From: an uncultured Collinsella sp.
GTDB lineage: Bacteria > Actinomycetota > Coriobacteriia > Coriobacteriales > Coriobacteriaceae
Direction: 5' to 3'
DNA: 5,772 bases
Assembly (NCBI GenBank): GCA_900544845.1
Contig: UQWV01000093.1
Span: 1 to 5,772 of the forward strand
In this document: positions 1 to 5,264 of the stretch, in pieces
How the letters are laid out: each line of letters opens with the position of its first letter
Numbering within the stretch: the first letter of the stretch is position 1
Program-made: the position numbers and the translations under genes
Notes under the pieces: generated by a model
Told to the model about the DNA's origin: nothing
What the model saw: only the letters and a program-made list of their open reading frames with translations
Databases searched by the model: none

Positions 1-75
1 GAATTGGCAGACGCGTACGGTTCAGGTCCGTATGGGGGCAACCCCATGAAGGTTCAAGTCCTTTCGCCCGCACCA
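1..75 (+). tRNA. tRNA-Leu(CAG), 5' end cut off by window start
   Basis: This is a class II leucine tRNA missing about its first 15 nt. The anticodon stem pairs 16-20 with 28-32 and the seven-base loop carries CAG at 23-25, which reads CUG codons. A long variable arm (33-37 with 42-46, GCAA loop) is the leucine/serine-type feature. The T arm is 48-52/60-64 with loop TTCAAGT. The acceptor 3' strand CGCCCGC is at 65-71, followed by discriminator A and an encoded CCA at 73-75. The D-arm loop at the window start contains the usual AATTGGCAGA. A terminator follows within 10 nt, and the last 18 nt are repeated at 247-264. Confidence 0.95.
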
Positions 76-106
76 TTAAATGAAAGAGCTCCCAGCAATG
101 GGAGCT
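58..106 (+). repeat. tRNA-Leu tail plus terminator, direct repeat copy 1
   Basis: These 49 nt run from inside the T loop of the intact tRNA through its CCA end and the terminator stem. They recur without mismatch at 247-295, 189 bp downstream. Confidence 0.95.
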
Positions 107-111
107 TTTTT
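83..111 (+). terminator. Intrinsic terminator of tRNA-Leu
   Basis: AGCTCCCA (87-94) pairs with TGGGAGCT (99-106) around a GCAA tetraloop and is followed by a run of six T. This is a classic rho-independent terminator directly after the tRNA. Confidence 0.9.
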
Positions 112-116
112 GTTAT

Positions 117-144
117 GTGCCCATCGCAGGGACTTGAACCTGCG
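117..144 (-). repeat. Antisense tRNA 3'-end mimic (Leu-type T loop)
   Basis: Read on the minus strand, this segment has the spacing of a tRNA 3' end: a T-arm 5' strand GCAGG, loop TTCAAGT, five bases, a seven-base acceptor-like strand CGATGGG, one discriminator-like base, then ACA where CCA would be. The loop is identical to that of the neighbouring tRNA-Leu, but the stem and acceptor bases differ. An alternative fold pairs CGCAGG with CCTGCG around an eight-base loop. No D or anticodon arm follows, so it is not a functional tRNA gene. The same kind of module occurs in the Arg region with an Arg-type loop. Confidence 0.6.
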
Positions 145-149
145 AAGGA

Positions 150-245
150 GCGAGCGTCAAGAAAACGCAGAGCGTTTTTAGCGAGCTGGCGAGGACGCCG
201 GCAGGCGGCCGATGCCGGTGCGGATCCGCGAAGCGGATACGCGGA
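150..245. repeat. Core of tRNA-associated cassette, copy 1
   Basis: This ~95-bp GC-rich core aligns without gaps to 5418-5513, with about nine substitutions by hand count. It contains a hairpin AAAACGC/GCGTTTT (162-168 with 172-178, three-base loop) flanked by A and T runs, so it could terminate transcription both ways. A second hairpin, ATCCGC-GAA-GCGGAT (224-238), is extended by GCG/CGC across a G-A mismatch. A CGCC/GGCG stem lies between them. Open frames run through it but do not look like protein genes. Confidence 0.8.
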
Positions 246-246
246 C

Positions 247-295
247 GTCCTTTCGCCCGCACCATTAAATGAAAGAGCTCCCAGCAATGGGAGCT
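247..295 (+). repeat. tRNA-Leu tail plus terminator, direct repeat copy 2
   Basis: This exact copy of 58-106 comprises 18 nt of tRNA tail (from the T loop to CCA, 247-264) followed by the 31-nt linker and terminator stem. No tRNA body precedes it: the fragment is joined directly to the end of the cassette core. It looks like a second junction of an inserted element, or a tandem-duplication remnant. Confidence 0.95.
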
Positions 296-300
296 CTTTT
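272..300 (+). terminator. Second copy of the tRNA-Leu terminator, longer perfect stem
   Basis: AAAGAGCTCCCA pairs perfectly with TGGGAGCTCTTT (12 bp) around GCAA, with a T run at 297-300. Because both flanks pair, it could act in both directions. Copy 1 lacks one C and so has a shorter perfect stem and a longer T run. Confidence 0.8.
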
Positions 301-356
301 ACGGGCCGTTTTTTGGCAGATTTGACCTATCGATTTTGCGCGGTAGATACCCCTGT

Positions 357-571
357 GGTCAAAAAGTGGCAAATATGAGTACTGTCACGAAAATAGAGAC
401 ATTTCACGAAGCCATTTTTGCTCATTTTACGCAACAGATGTACGCTAATTTGGCTCAACCTTGAGACAAAATGAAGTAATTTCGATAGACCTTGGGTTCA
501 AAGAGGCGATTTTGACCCAAATACGCTGTTACTAAACTGGTAACAGTACTCATATTTGGCCTTTTTTGACC
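357..571. mobile_element. MITE-like element with 32-bp terminal inverted repeats
   Basis: The left end 357-388 and the reverse complement of the right end 540-571 match at 28 of 32 positions. Both begin GGTCAAAAA and share an uninterrupted AAATATGAGTACTGT. The interior is AT-rich compared with the genes and has no convincing coding frame. It holds small inverted repeats (CTCAA/TTGAG at 454-465; TTGGGT/ACCCAA ends at 492-520). No transposase is present, so if mobile it would need one supplied in trans. No clear target-site duplication is visible. A structured regulatory region upstream of the SPFH gene is the alternative reading. The remaining gap, 572-638, shows no clear promoter or gene. Confidence 0.6.
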
Positions 572-650
572 ATGGGTCCTCTTGTTGGTGGCACGTGGCT
601 GCTTCGTGCGGGTATCCTAATGCCAACGTGTTCCTATCAGAGGAGAGACC

Positions 651-1589
651 ATGCTGTTTTCCGGTATCATCGCCGCCCTTACCAGCCTTTTGATTCCCAT
701 CATCATCCTGTTGCTGCTGGTCCCCAACGCCTGCTACGTCGTTGAGCAGCAGCACGCTGTGATCATCGAGCGCTTGGGTAAGTTCAATCGTATCGTCAAC
801 GCGGGCTTCCACGTGAAGGTGCCCGTGATCGACCGCAAGGCCGCCACGGTGAGCCTGCGCACCATGAAAAACGGTTTTGGCATCGACGTTAAGACCCAGG
901 ACAACGTGACCATCGGCCTTGAGGTCTCCGCTCAGTACCACGTGAGCTACGACATGGGCGCCGGCCCGGCAGATTCGGGCATCTACAAGAGCTACTACAT
1001 GCTGCAGGAGCCCGTCGACCAGATGCGCGACTTCATCACCGATGCCCTGCGCTCCTCCATCCCCGTCTACACACTCGATGAGGTCTTTGCCAAGAAGGAT
1101 GACATCGCCAAGGATGTCAACGCTACCGTTTCCGAGCAGATGGCTGCCTACGGCTTCACCCTCGTGTCGACGCTCATCACCAAAATCGCACTGCCGACCG
1201 AGGTTGAGAACTCCATGAACGACATCAACGCTGCCCAGCGCAAGCGCGCTGCCGCGCAGGAGCTCGCCGAGGCCGACCGCATCAAGCGCGTCACCGAGGC
1301 GACCGCCGAGGCCGAGGCGATGGAAAAGGCAGGCGAAGGCATCGCCAACCAGCGCAAGGCCATCGCGCTGGGCATCAAGGATTCGCTCGAGATTATCCAG
1401 GAGACGGGCGTTGGCAACGATGAGGCCAACCAGCTGTTCATGTTTACGCAGTGGACCGAGATGATGACGGAGTTCGCACGTACGGGCAAAAACTCGACGG
1501 TCGTGTTGCCGAGCGACTTTTCGCAGTCGGCCTCGATGTTCGAGCAGATGCTGGCCGCCGGCAAAGTTCAAAACGATTCGAAGGAGTAG
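651..1589 (+). CDS. SPFH/band-7 (stomatin/HIR-like) membrane-anchored protein
   Basis: This 312-aa protein of the SPFH (stomatin, prohibitin, flotillin, HflK/C) family is expected to form oligomeric scaffolds on the cytoplasmic membrane. A hydrophobic anchor spans residues ~5-25, followed directly by the family's opening strand region (EQQHAVIIERLGKF, 32-45; GFHVKVPVID, 52-61). YTLDEVFAKKDDIA (140-153) and NDINAAQRKRAAAQ (190-203) resemble the plant HIR-type branch. Residues ~189-235 are Ala/Glu/Arg-rich and likely coiled coil. The last ~75 residues lack a recognisable domain. AGAGGAGA at 639-646 is a strong ribosome site 5 nt from the ATG. Its stop lies 6 nt before the rlmH start, suggesting co-transcription. 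There is no NfeD-like partner in the window. The exact function is unknown for this branch. Confidence 0.88.
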   Translation: MLFSGIIAALTSLLIPIIILLLLVPNACYVVEQQHAVIIERLGKFNRIVNAGFHVKVPVIDRKAATVSLRTMKNGFGIDVKTQDNVTIGLEVSAQYHVSYDMGAGPADSGIYKSYYMLQEPVDQMRDFITDALRSSIPVYTLDEVFAKKDDIAKDVNATVSEQMAAYGFTLVSTLITKIALPTEVENSMNDINAAQRKRAAAQELAEADRIKRVTEATAEAEAMEKAGEGIANQRKAIALGIKDSLEIIQETGVGNDEANQLFMFTQWTEMMTEFARTGKNSTVVLPSDFSQSASMFEQMLAAGKVQNDSKE

Positions 1590-1595
1590 GCGCGC

Positions 1596-2066
1596 GTGAA
1601 ATACACCGTCGTTTGTGTTGGTAAGCTCAAGGAGCGCTTTTGGAAGGACGCGTGCGCTGAGTACACCAAGCGCCTGGGTGCCTATGCCAAGGTGGATATC
1701 CGCGAGGTGGCCGATATCGACCCGGCTAAGGCGGGCGGTGTGGATGCTGCGCGTGACAAGGAGGGGGCGGCGATTCTTGCTGCCTTGCCGTCTCGAGCGC
1801 ATGTGATCTTGCTGGCCATTGAGGGCAAGGAGCGTTCGAGTGAGGAGCTCTCGGCGAGGCTCGACGATCTTATGCTGCGAGGCAGCAGCGACATTGCCTT
1901 TGTAATCGGCGGTTCGGACGGCGTGAGTGATGAGGTACGTGCCCGCGCCGACGAGATGCTCAGCTTTGGACGCATTACCTTGCCGCATAACCTGGCGCGC
2001 GTGGTGCTGCTAGAGCAGATTTACCGTGCCTGCAAGATCAGTCGTGGCGAGCCGTATCACAAATAG
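1596..2066 (+). CDS. rlmH: 23S rRNA pseudouridine-1915 N3-methyltransferase
   Basis: At 156 aa this is the normal length for RlmH, a SPOUT-class, SAM-dependent enzyme that methylates pseudouridine 1915 in helix 69 of 23S rRNA on assembled 70S ribosomes. Visible family features are the SAM-binding glycine loop IGGSDGVSDEV (104-114) and the C-terminal knot segment LPHNLARVVLLEQIYRAC (129-146), ending in the diagnostic SRGEPYHK (149-156). The start is GTG. The ribosome site AAGGAG (1581-1586) lies inside the last codons of the SPFH gene, so translation is probably coupled to it. The 63-aa frame starting at 1615 is a shadow. Confidence 0.96.
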   Translation: MKYTVVCVGKLKERFWKDACAEYTKRLGAYAKVDIREVADIDPAKAGGVDAARDKEGAAILAALPSRAHVILLAIEGKERSSEELSARLDDLMLRGSSDIAFVIGGSDGVSDEVRARADEMLSFGRITLPHNLARVVLLEQIYRACKISRGEPYHK

Positions 2067-2139
2067 GTCGGCAATACGAAACAATAGCGTGGGACAATAC
2101 CTTTCGTTCTGAGGAATGTGTCTGAAAGGACTATGTGAT

Positions 2140-2910
2140 ATGAAGATTGGATTTGTCGGTTTTGGCAATATGGCGAGCGCTATGGCTGATGGCTGGATCG
2201 CTGCCGGTGTAGCTGCGAGCGACATGTGCGCCTGTGCGGGTCGCTACGACGCACTGGTTGAGCGCTGTGAGGCGCGCGGGATGGCCGCTTGCCACGATGC
2301 CGCCGAGGTTGTCGCCGCATCCGATATCGTGGTCGCTGCGGTCAAGCCGTACATGATTGAGAAGGTATTCGCCCCGCTCAAGGATGCTCTTGCCAAAAAG
2401 GTCGTTCTGTCGGTTGCCTGGACCTGGGACAGTGCCAAGTGGGAGCAGGTCCTGCCGGGCGTCGCGCATATCTCGACGGTGCCCAACACGCCGGTTTCGG
2501 TGGGCGAGGGTGTCATCGCCTGCGAAAAGTCCTCTACGCTCAACGGCGAGCAGCGTGCTGTTGTGCTCGACCTGCTCGGTAAGCTTGGCGCTGTCGTCGA
2601 GCTCGATACGAGCCTGCTGTTTGTGGGCGGCACGGTGGGTGGTTGCGCTCCGGCATTCGTCGCCATGGCGATCGAGGCCCTGGGCGATGCGGCGGTCAAG
2701 CACGGTATCCCGCGCGCCGATGCCTATCGCATTGTGAGCCAGATGGTGCTGGGTACGGCAAAGCTGCAGCTTGCAACTGGCCAGCATCCTGCGGCGATGA
2801 AGGATGCCGTATGCTCGCCCGGTGGCGCCACCATCAAGGGCGTCGTTGCGCTCGAGGACGCCGGCATGCGCAGCGCCCTAGTCAAGGCAATCGACGCAAC
2901 CCTCCAGTAA
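2140..2910 (+). CDS. proC: Pyrroline-5-carboxylate reductase
   Basis: This 256-aa enzyme catalyses the last step of proline synthesis, NAD(P)H-dependent reduction of pyrroline-5-carboxylate. The N-terminal Rossmann loop GFVGFGNMASAM is at 4-15, VKPYM at 68-72 and PNTP at 115-118. The C-terminal family signature DAVCSPGGATIKG lies at 222-234, with the helix EDAGMRSAL at 239-247. It is slightly shorter than typical (~265-270 aa). Two family positions look divergent: SVAWTW (91-96) where SIAAG is usual, and VGGCAPAF (166-173) where SGSGPAY is usual. ATG 2140 is preferred over ATG 2116 because GAAAGGA (2124-2130) is correctly spaced and the family begins MKIGFVG. It is separated from rlmH by 73 nt, in which no strong promoter is evident. 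Confidence 0.95.
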   Translation: MKIGFVGFGNMASAMADGWIAAGVAASDMCACAGRYDALVERCEARGMAACHDAAEVVAASDIVVAAVKPYMIEKVFAPLKDALAKKVVLSVAWTWDSAKWEQVLPGVAHISTVPNTPVSVGEGVIACEKSSTLNGEQRAVVLDLLGKLGAVVELDTSLLFVGGTVGGCAPAFVAMAIEALGDAAVKHGIPRADAYRIVSQMVLGTAKLQLATGQHPAAMKDAVCSPGGATIKGVVALEDAGMRSALVKAIDATLQ

Positions 2911-2916
2911 AACCGA

Positions 2917-3063
2917 CCAAAAAGGGACAGGTTTATGTTGGCAGGTTTTTCCTGCGGTTTTGTCCTTTTAGCGAAAAGCGCCCCGCAACTGGCTCAATTC
3001 CAGTTGCGGGGCGCTTGCGTTTGCCCAGATAAAACAGACCAAAATAAACCTGTCCCTTTTTGG
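2917..3063. repeat. Nested inverted-repeat element between convergent genes
   Basis: The outer arms 2917-2936 and 3044-3063 are perfect 20-bp inverted repeats containing AAAAAGGGACAGGTTTAT. Inside are a small hairpin GCAGG-TTTTT-CCTGC (2941-2955) and a 17-bp hairpin at 2976-3016. The unit fills the gap between proC and the convergent microprotein almost exactly. It has no coding capacity of its own. It may be a REP/MITE-type palindromic element reused as a bidirectional terminator. Confidence 0.75.
2976..3016 (-). terminator. Strong hairpin terminator, best oriented for the minus-strand microprotein
   Basis: AGCGCCCCGCAACTGG (2977-2992) pairs perfectly with CCAGTTGCGGGGCGCT (3000-3015) around a seven-base loop, and one further A-T pair closes it. 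On the minus strand the stem is followed by TTTT. On the plus strand the T run is weak, so termination of proC here is plausible but less clear. Confidence 0.75.
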
Positions 3064-3067
3064 CAGG

Positions 3068-3241
3068 TTAGTCCCAGAAGCTGTCTTCCTCATCCTCGGA
3101 CTTGGGTCCGCGGTCGACGTACATCTTATGGGTACGCTTCTCCATTACAAAGGCAAGAATCGCAAATAACAGGATGCCGCCGGCGAAAAGGATGGCAAAG
3201 CCGGTGCGGGTGCCAAACAAAAAGGAAAAAACTGCGTCCAT
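3068..3241 (-). CDS. 57-aa single-pass membrane microprotein, function unknown
   Basis: Translating the minus strand from ATG (3241-3239) to TAA (3070-3068) gives a 57-residue protein starting MDAVFSFLFGTRTG. A hydrophobic segment FAILFAGGILLFAILAFV (residues 15-32) is followed by a basic stretch (MEKRTHKMYVDR, 33-44) and an acidic tail KSEDEEDSFWD (47-57). This is typical of a small integral membrane protein with its C-terminus probably inside. AGAAGG lies about 6 nt upstream of the ATG as a ribosome site. The codon pattern is consistent with coding, and a hairpin terminator follows. It is divergent from serS. I do not recognise a family. Confidence 0.8.
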   Translation of the reverse strand: MDAVFSFLFGTRTGFAILFAGGILLFAILAFVMEKRTHKMYVDRGPKSEDEEDSFWD

Positions 3242-3265
3242 TGGGTGCCTTCTTGCGTAGTTGAG

Positions 3266-3295
3266 TTGGGTCGTAAACGCTCATAAGTATATACT
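3266..3295 (+). promoter_or_regulatory. Probable serS promoter with palindromic -10 shared with the minus-strand gene
   Basis: TTGGGT (3266-3271), an 18-bp spacer and TATACT (3290-3295) form a reasonable sigma-70-type promoter about 55 nt before the serS ATG. The -10 lies in a perfect 12-bp palindrome AAGTATATACTT (3285-3296), so the minus strand also reads TATACT there. TTGTAC (minus strand, 3312-3307) could serve as its -35, though the spacer is a short 15 bp. Confidence 0.5.
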
Positions 3296-3352
3296 TGCCC
3301 ATACATGTACAAGGTTGCAACCTAAATGGAATGTATATCGCCGGAGGATCTA

Positions 3353-4636
3353 ATGCTTGATATCAAGTTTGTTCGCGAGAACCCCGATGCCATCGATGTC
3401 GCCATGGCTAACCGCCAGACGTCTTGGGATCGCGAGAGGTTCTTTGAGCTCGACGACGAGCGCCGTGCCGTCATCACCGAGGTCGAGGAGCTCCAGGCTA
3501 CGCGCAATGCCGAGTCCAAGAAGATCGGCGCCCTGATGAAGGAGGGCAAGAAGGACGAGGCCGAGGCCGCCAAGGAGGCCGTGCGCGCCGTCAACGAGAA
3601 GATTGACGGTCTGGCCGAGCGCCGCACTGCTCTCGAGCAGGAGCAGTACGACTTCATGGCTCACCTGCCCAACATTCCGTGCGATGCCACCCCGTACGGT
3701 AAGGACGAGGACGAGAACATCGAGCGTCGCCGCTGGGGCACCCCGCGCGAGTTCGACTTCGACTTTAAGCCGCACTGGGACCTGGGCACCGATCTGGACA
3801 TCCTCGACTTCGAGCGCGGCAACAAGCTCTCCGGCAGCCGCTTCACCGTTCTCGGTGGCGCCGGCGCCCGCTTGGAGCGCGCCCTTATCAACTTCTTCCT
3901 GGACACGCACACGAGCCGTGGCTTTAAGGAGTGGTGGCCGCCTATCGTCGTCAAGCGTCAGACCATGTTTGGCACGGGTCAGCTGCCCAAGTTCGAGGAC
4001 GACGCCTACCACGTCTCGGGCGACAACTTCCTGATCCCCACCGCCGAGGTCGTGCTCACCAACCTGCACGCCGGCGAGGTCCTCGACGCCGACACCCTGC
4101 CGCGCCGCTACACCGCCTTCACCCCCTGCTTCCGCGAGGAGGCCGGTTCCGCCGGTCGCGACACCCGCGGCATCATCCGTCAGCACGAGTTCGACAAGGT
4201 CGAGATGGTCAAGTTCGCTAAGCCGGAGGAGTCCGACGAGGAGCTCGAGAGCATGACCGCCGAGGCCGAGTACCTGCTGCAGCAGCTGGGCCTTCCGTAT
4301 CGCGTGATTAGCCTGTGCACCGGCGACTTGGGCTTCTCTGCCCGTCAGACCTACGACGTCGAGGTCTGGCTGCCGAGCTACAACGCCTACAAGGAGATCA
4401 GCTCCTGCTCCAACTGCGGTGACTTCCAGGCTCGCCGCGCCAACATCAAGTATCGCGACCCCGAGAACTTCAAGGGTTCGCGCTACCTGCACACTCTCAA
4501 CGGTTCCGGCCTGCCGGCCGGCCGCACCATGGCCGCCATTCTGGAGAACTACCAGAACGCCGACGGCACCATCACGATCCCCGAGGTTCTGCGTCCTTAC
4601 ATGGGCGGTCTCGAGAAGATCGAGCCGGTCGCGTAA
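3353..4636 (+). CDS. serS: Seryl-tRNA synthetase
   Basis: This 427-aa class II aminoacyl-tRNA synthetase charges tRNA-Ser (and tRNA-Sec where present) with serine. The N-terminal coiled-coil arm that grips the tRNA long variable arm is at ~28-100, rich in Glu/Lys/Arg. The catalytic core follows: motif 1 region around GFKEWWPPIVV (190-200), serine-pocket TAE (230-232), motif 2 CFREEAGSAGRDTRG (259-273) with QHEFDKVEM (277-285), and motif 3 GLPAGRTMAAILEN (386-399). Length is normal. ATG 3353 is chosen because GGAGG (3343-3347) sits 5 nt upstream and MLDIKFVRENPD is the family's usual start; an in-frame ATG at 3326 lacks this. The short leader leaves no room for a T-box. Confidence 0.98.
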   Translation: MLDIKFVRENPDAIDVAMANRQTSWDRERFFELDDERRAVITEVEELQATRNAESKKIGALMKEGKKDEAEAAKEAVRAVNEKIDGLAERRTALEQEQYDFMAHLPNIPCDATPYGKDEDENIERRRWGTPREFDFDFKPHWDLGTDLDILDFERGNKLSGSRFTVLGGAGARLERALINFFLDTHTSRGFKEWWPPIVVKRQTMFGTGQLPKFEDDAYHVSGDNFLIPTAEVVLTNLHAGEVLDADTLPRRYTAFTPCFREEAGSAGRDTRGIIRQHEFDKVEMVKFAKPEESDEELESMTAEAEYLLQQLGLPYRVISLCTGDLGFSARQTYDVEVWLPSYNAYKEISSCSNCGDFQARRANIKYRDPENFKGSRYLHTLNGSGLPAGRTMAAILENYQNADGTITIPEVLRPYMGGLEKIEPVA

Positions 4637-4659
4637 CTTGGCTGCATAGGGGATATGCA

Positions 4660-4686
4660 AGGGCGCTCCTTCGGGGGCGCCCTATT
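4660..4686 (+). terminator. serS terminator
   Basis: AGGGCGCTCC (4660-4669) pairs with GGGGCGCCCT (4674-4683), one G-T wobble included, around a TTCG tetraloop. The T run afterwards is short (ATTT). It lies 24 nt after the serS stop. Confidence 0.7.
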
Positions 4687-4748
4687 TCGTGCGCAGGTCC
4701 ATACCATGCCGTGCGGACAGCTCAATAGAAAACACACGAACAACTGTT

Positions 4749-4776
4749 CTGTATACAGCCATCTACCTGCTATGCT
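4749..4776 (+). promoter_or_regulatory. Possible extended -10 promoter and palindromic site for the 125-aa gene
   Basis: TGC followed by TATGCT (4768-4776) is an extended -10 element 34 nt before the ATG, with no good -35. A perfect 10-bp palindrome CTGTATACAG (4749-4758) covers the -35 position and could be an operator. Both are read from sequence only. Confidence 0.4.
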
Positions 4777-4809
4777 TTTGCTAAATAAGAGCGAGAGAAA
4801 GGGGACGCG

Positions 4810-5187
4810 ATGGAGCTGTTTGATGATCGGGTGGTTTTGTTTGAGAGCGACGAGGGCGGGGAGTACCTGCTTGTAACGTGTGAGCCGTCTGGCATGGGCG
4901 GCCTGGTGGTTCGGCAGACGAGTGAGGGTCCGTTGACACAATGGTGCTTTGAGGAGTCGCCGCATGTGGTCGAGACCTTTGTGACGCACGAGGGACTTGT
5001 GGCGCTGGAGCACTTCTATGGAGTTGGGACTTCCAACCAGGTCGCGCGCATGCTGAGCATCTCGTTTGCCGATTATGACTGTGCCCAGCGGGTGAGATCG
5101 CTCCTGAGGGAACTTGATGCTAAGTTTGACGTGATCGAAAAGCCAATCGATCGTACGGGGAACGTCGGTATGTGCGGAGCAGCATGA
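4810..5187 (+). CDS. Hypothetical 125-aa protein
   Basis: I do not recognise a family. The frame has its own ribosome site (AAAGGGG, 4798-4804), lies between a terminator and a tRNA promoter, and uses codons like its neighbours, so it is probably real. The N-terminal half (1-60) alternates short hydrophobic and polar stretches, as in a small beta-rich domain (VVLFESDEGGEYLLVT, 8-23). The C-terminal half (~76-110) looks helical (NQVARMLSI; CAQRVRSLLRELDAKF) and is charged. There is no signal peptide, membrane segment or obvious catalytic motif. Four cysteines (24, 46, 91, 122) are scattered and do not suggest a metal site. No terminator is visible before tRNA-Arg, 78 nt downstream. It is likely cytoplasmic. 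Confidence 0.75.
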   Translation: MELFDDRVVLFESDEGGEYLLVTCEPSGMGGLVVRQTSEGPLTQWCFEESPHVVETFVTHEGLVALEHFYGVGTSNQVARMLSISFADYDCAQRVRSLLRELDAKFDVIEKPIDRTGNVGMCGAA

Positions 5188-5223
5188 CAAAACTGCGTTT
5201 CACAAAAAAGTTTGAGATTGTGC

Positions 5224-5252
5224 TTGACTCCAATAAGCTAAAGTGGTTTTAT
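5224..5252 (+). promoter_or_regulatory. Promoter of the first tRNA-Arg
   Basis: TTGACT (5224-5229) and TTTTAT (5247-5252) are separated by 17 bp, and the tRNA begins 12 nt after the -10. This is the expected geometry for a tRNA promoter. Confidence 0.65.
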
Positions 5253-5264
5253 ATGTCTTGCGCT

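Noticed and set aside
322..349. TTGACC and TAGATA as a promoter upstream of the MITE-like element
   Set aside because: The spacer is 16 bp and the -10 is poor; no gene follows in a sensible position.
4..378. 124-codon frame across the tRNA-Leu cassette
   Set aside because: It runs through a tRNA, terminators and direct repeats. The repeated peptide VLSPAPLNERAPSNGS is just the translated tRNA tail and terminator.
498..1988. Long 496-codon open frame on the minus strand
   Set aside because: It lies antisense to the well-supported SPFH and rlmH genes and through the MITE-like element. It has low-complexity His/Leu/Gly/Asp composition typical of a GC-rich shadow frame.
2116..2139. Upstream in-frame ATG for proC
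   Set aside because: It would add eight residues not seen in the family, and the ribosome site at 2124-2130 fits ATG 2140.
2935..3264. 109-codon plus-strand frame after proC
   Set aside because: It crosses the inverted-repeat element and is antisense to the better supported 57-aa microprotein.
3326..3352. Upstream in-frame ATG for serS
   Set aside because: It adds nine residues without a ribosome site; GGAGG before ATG 3353 and the family start favour the latter.
3242..3352. T-box or other riboswitch upstream of serS
   Set aside because: The likely leader is only ~50 nt and shows no T-box motif or terminator/antiterminator pair.
3350..4660. 436-codon minus-strand frame opposite serS
   Set aside because: It is an exact antisense shadow of serS with Val/Leu/Gly/Glu-rich composition and no family resemblance.
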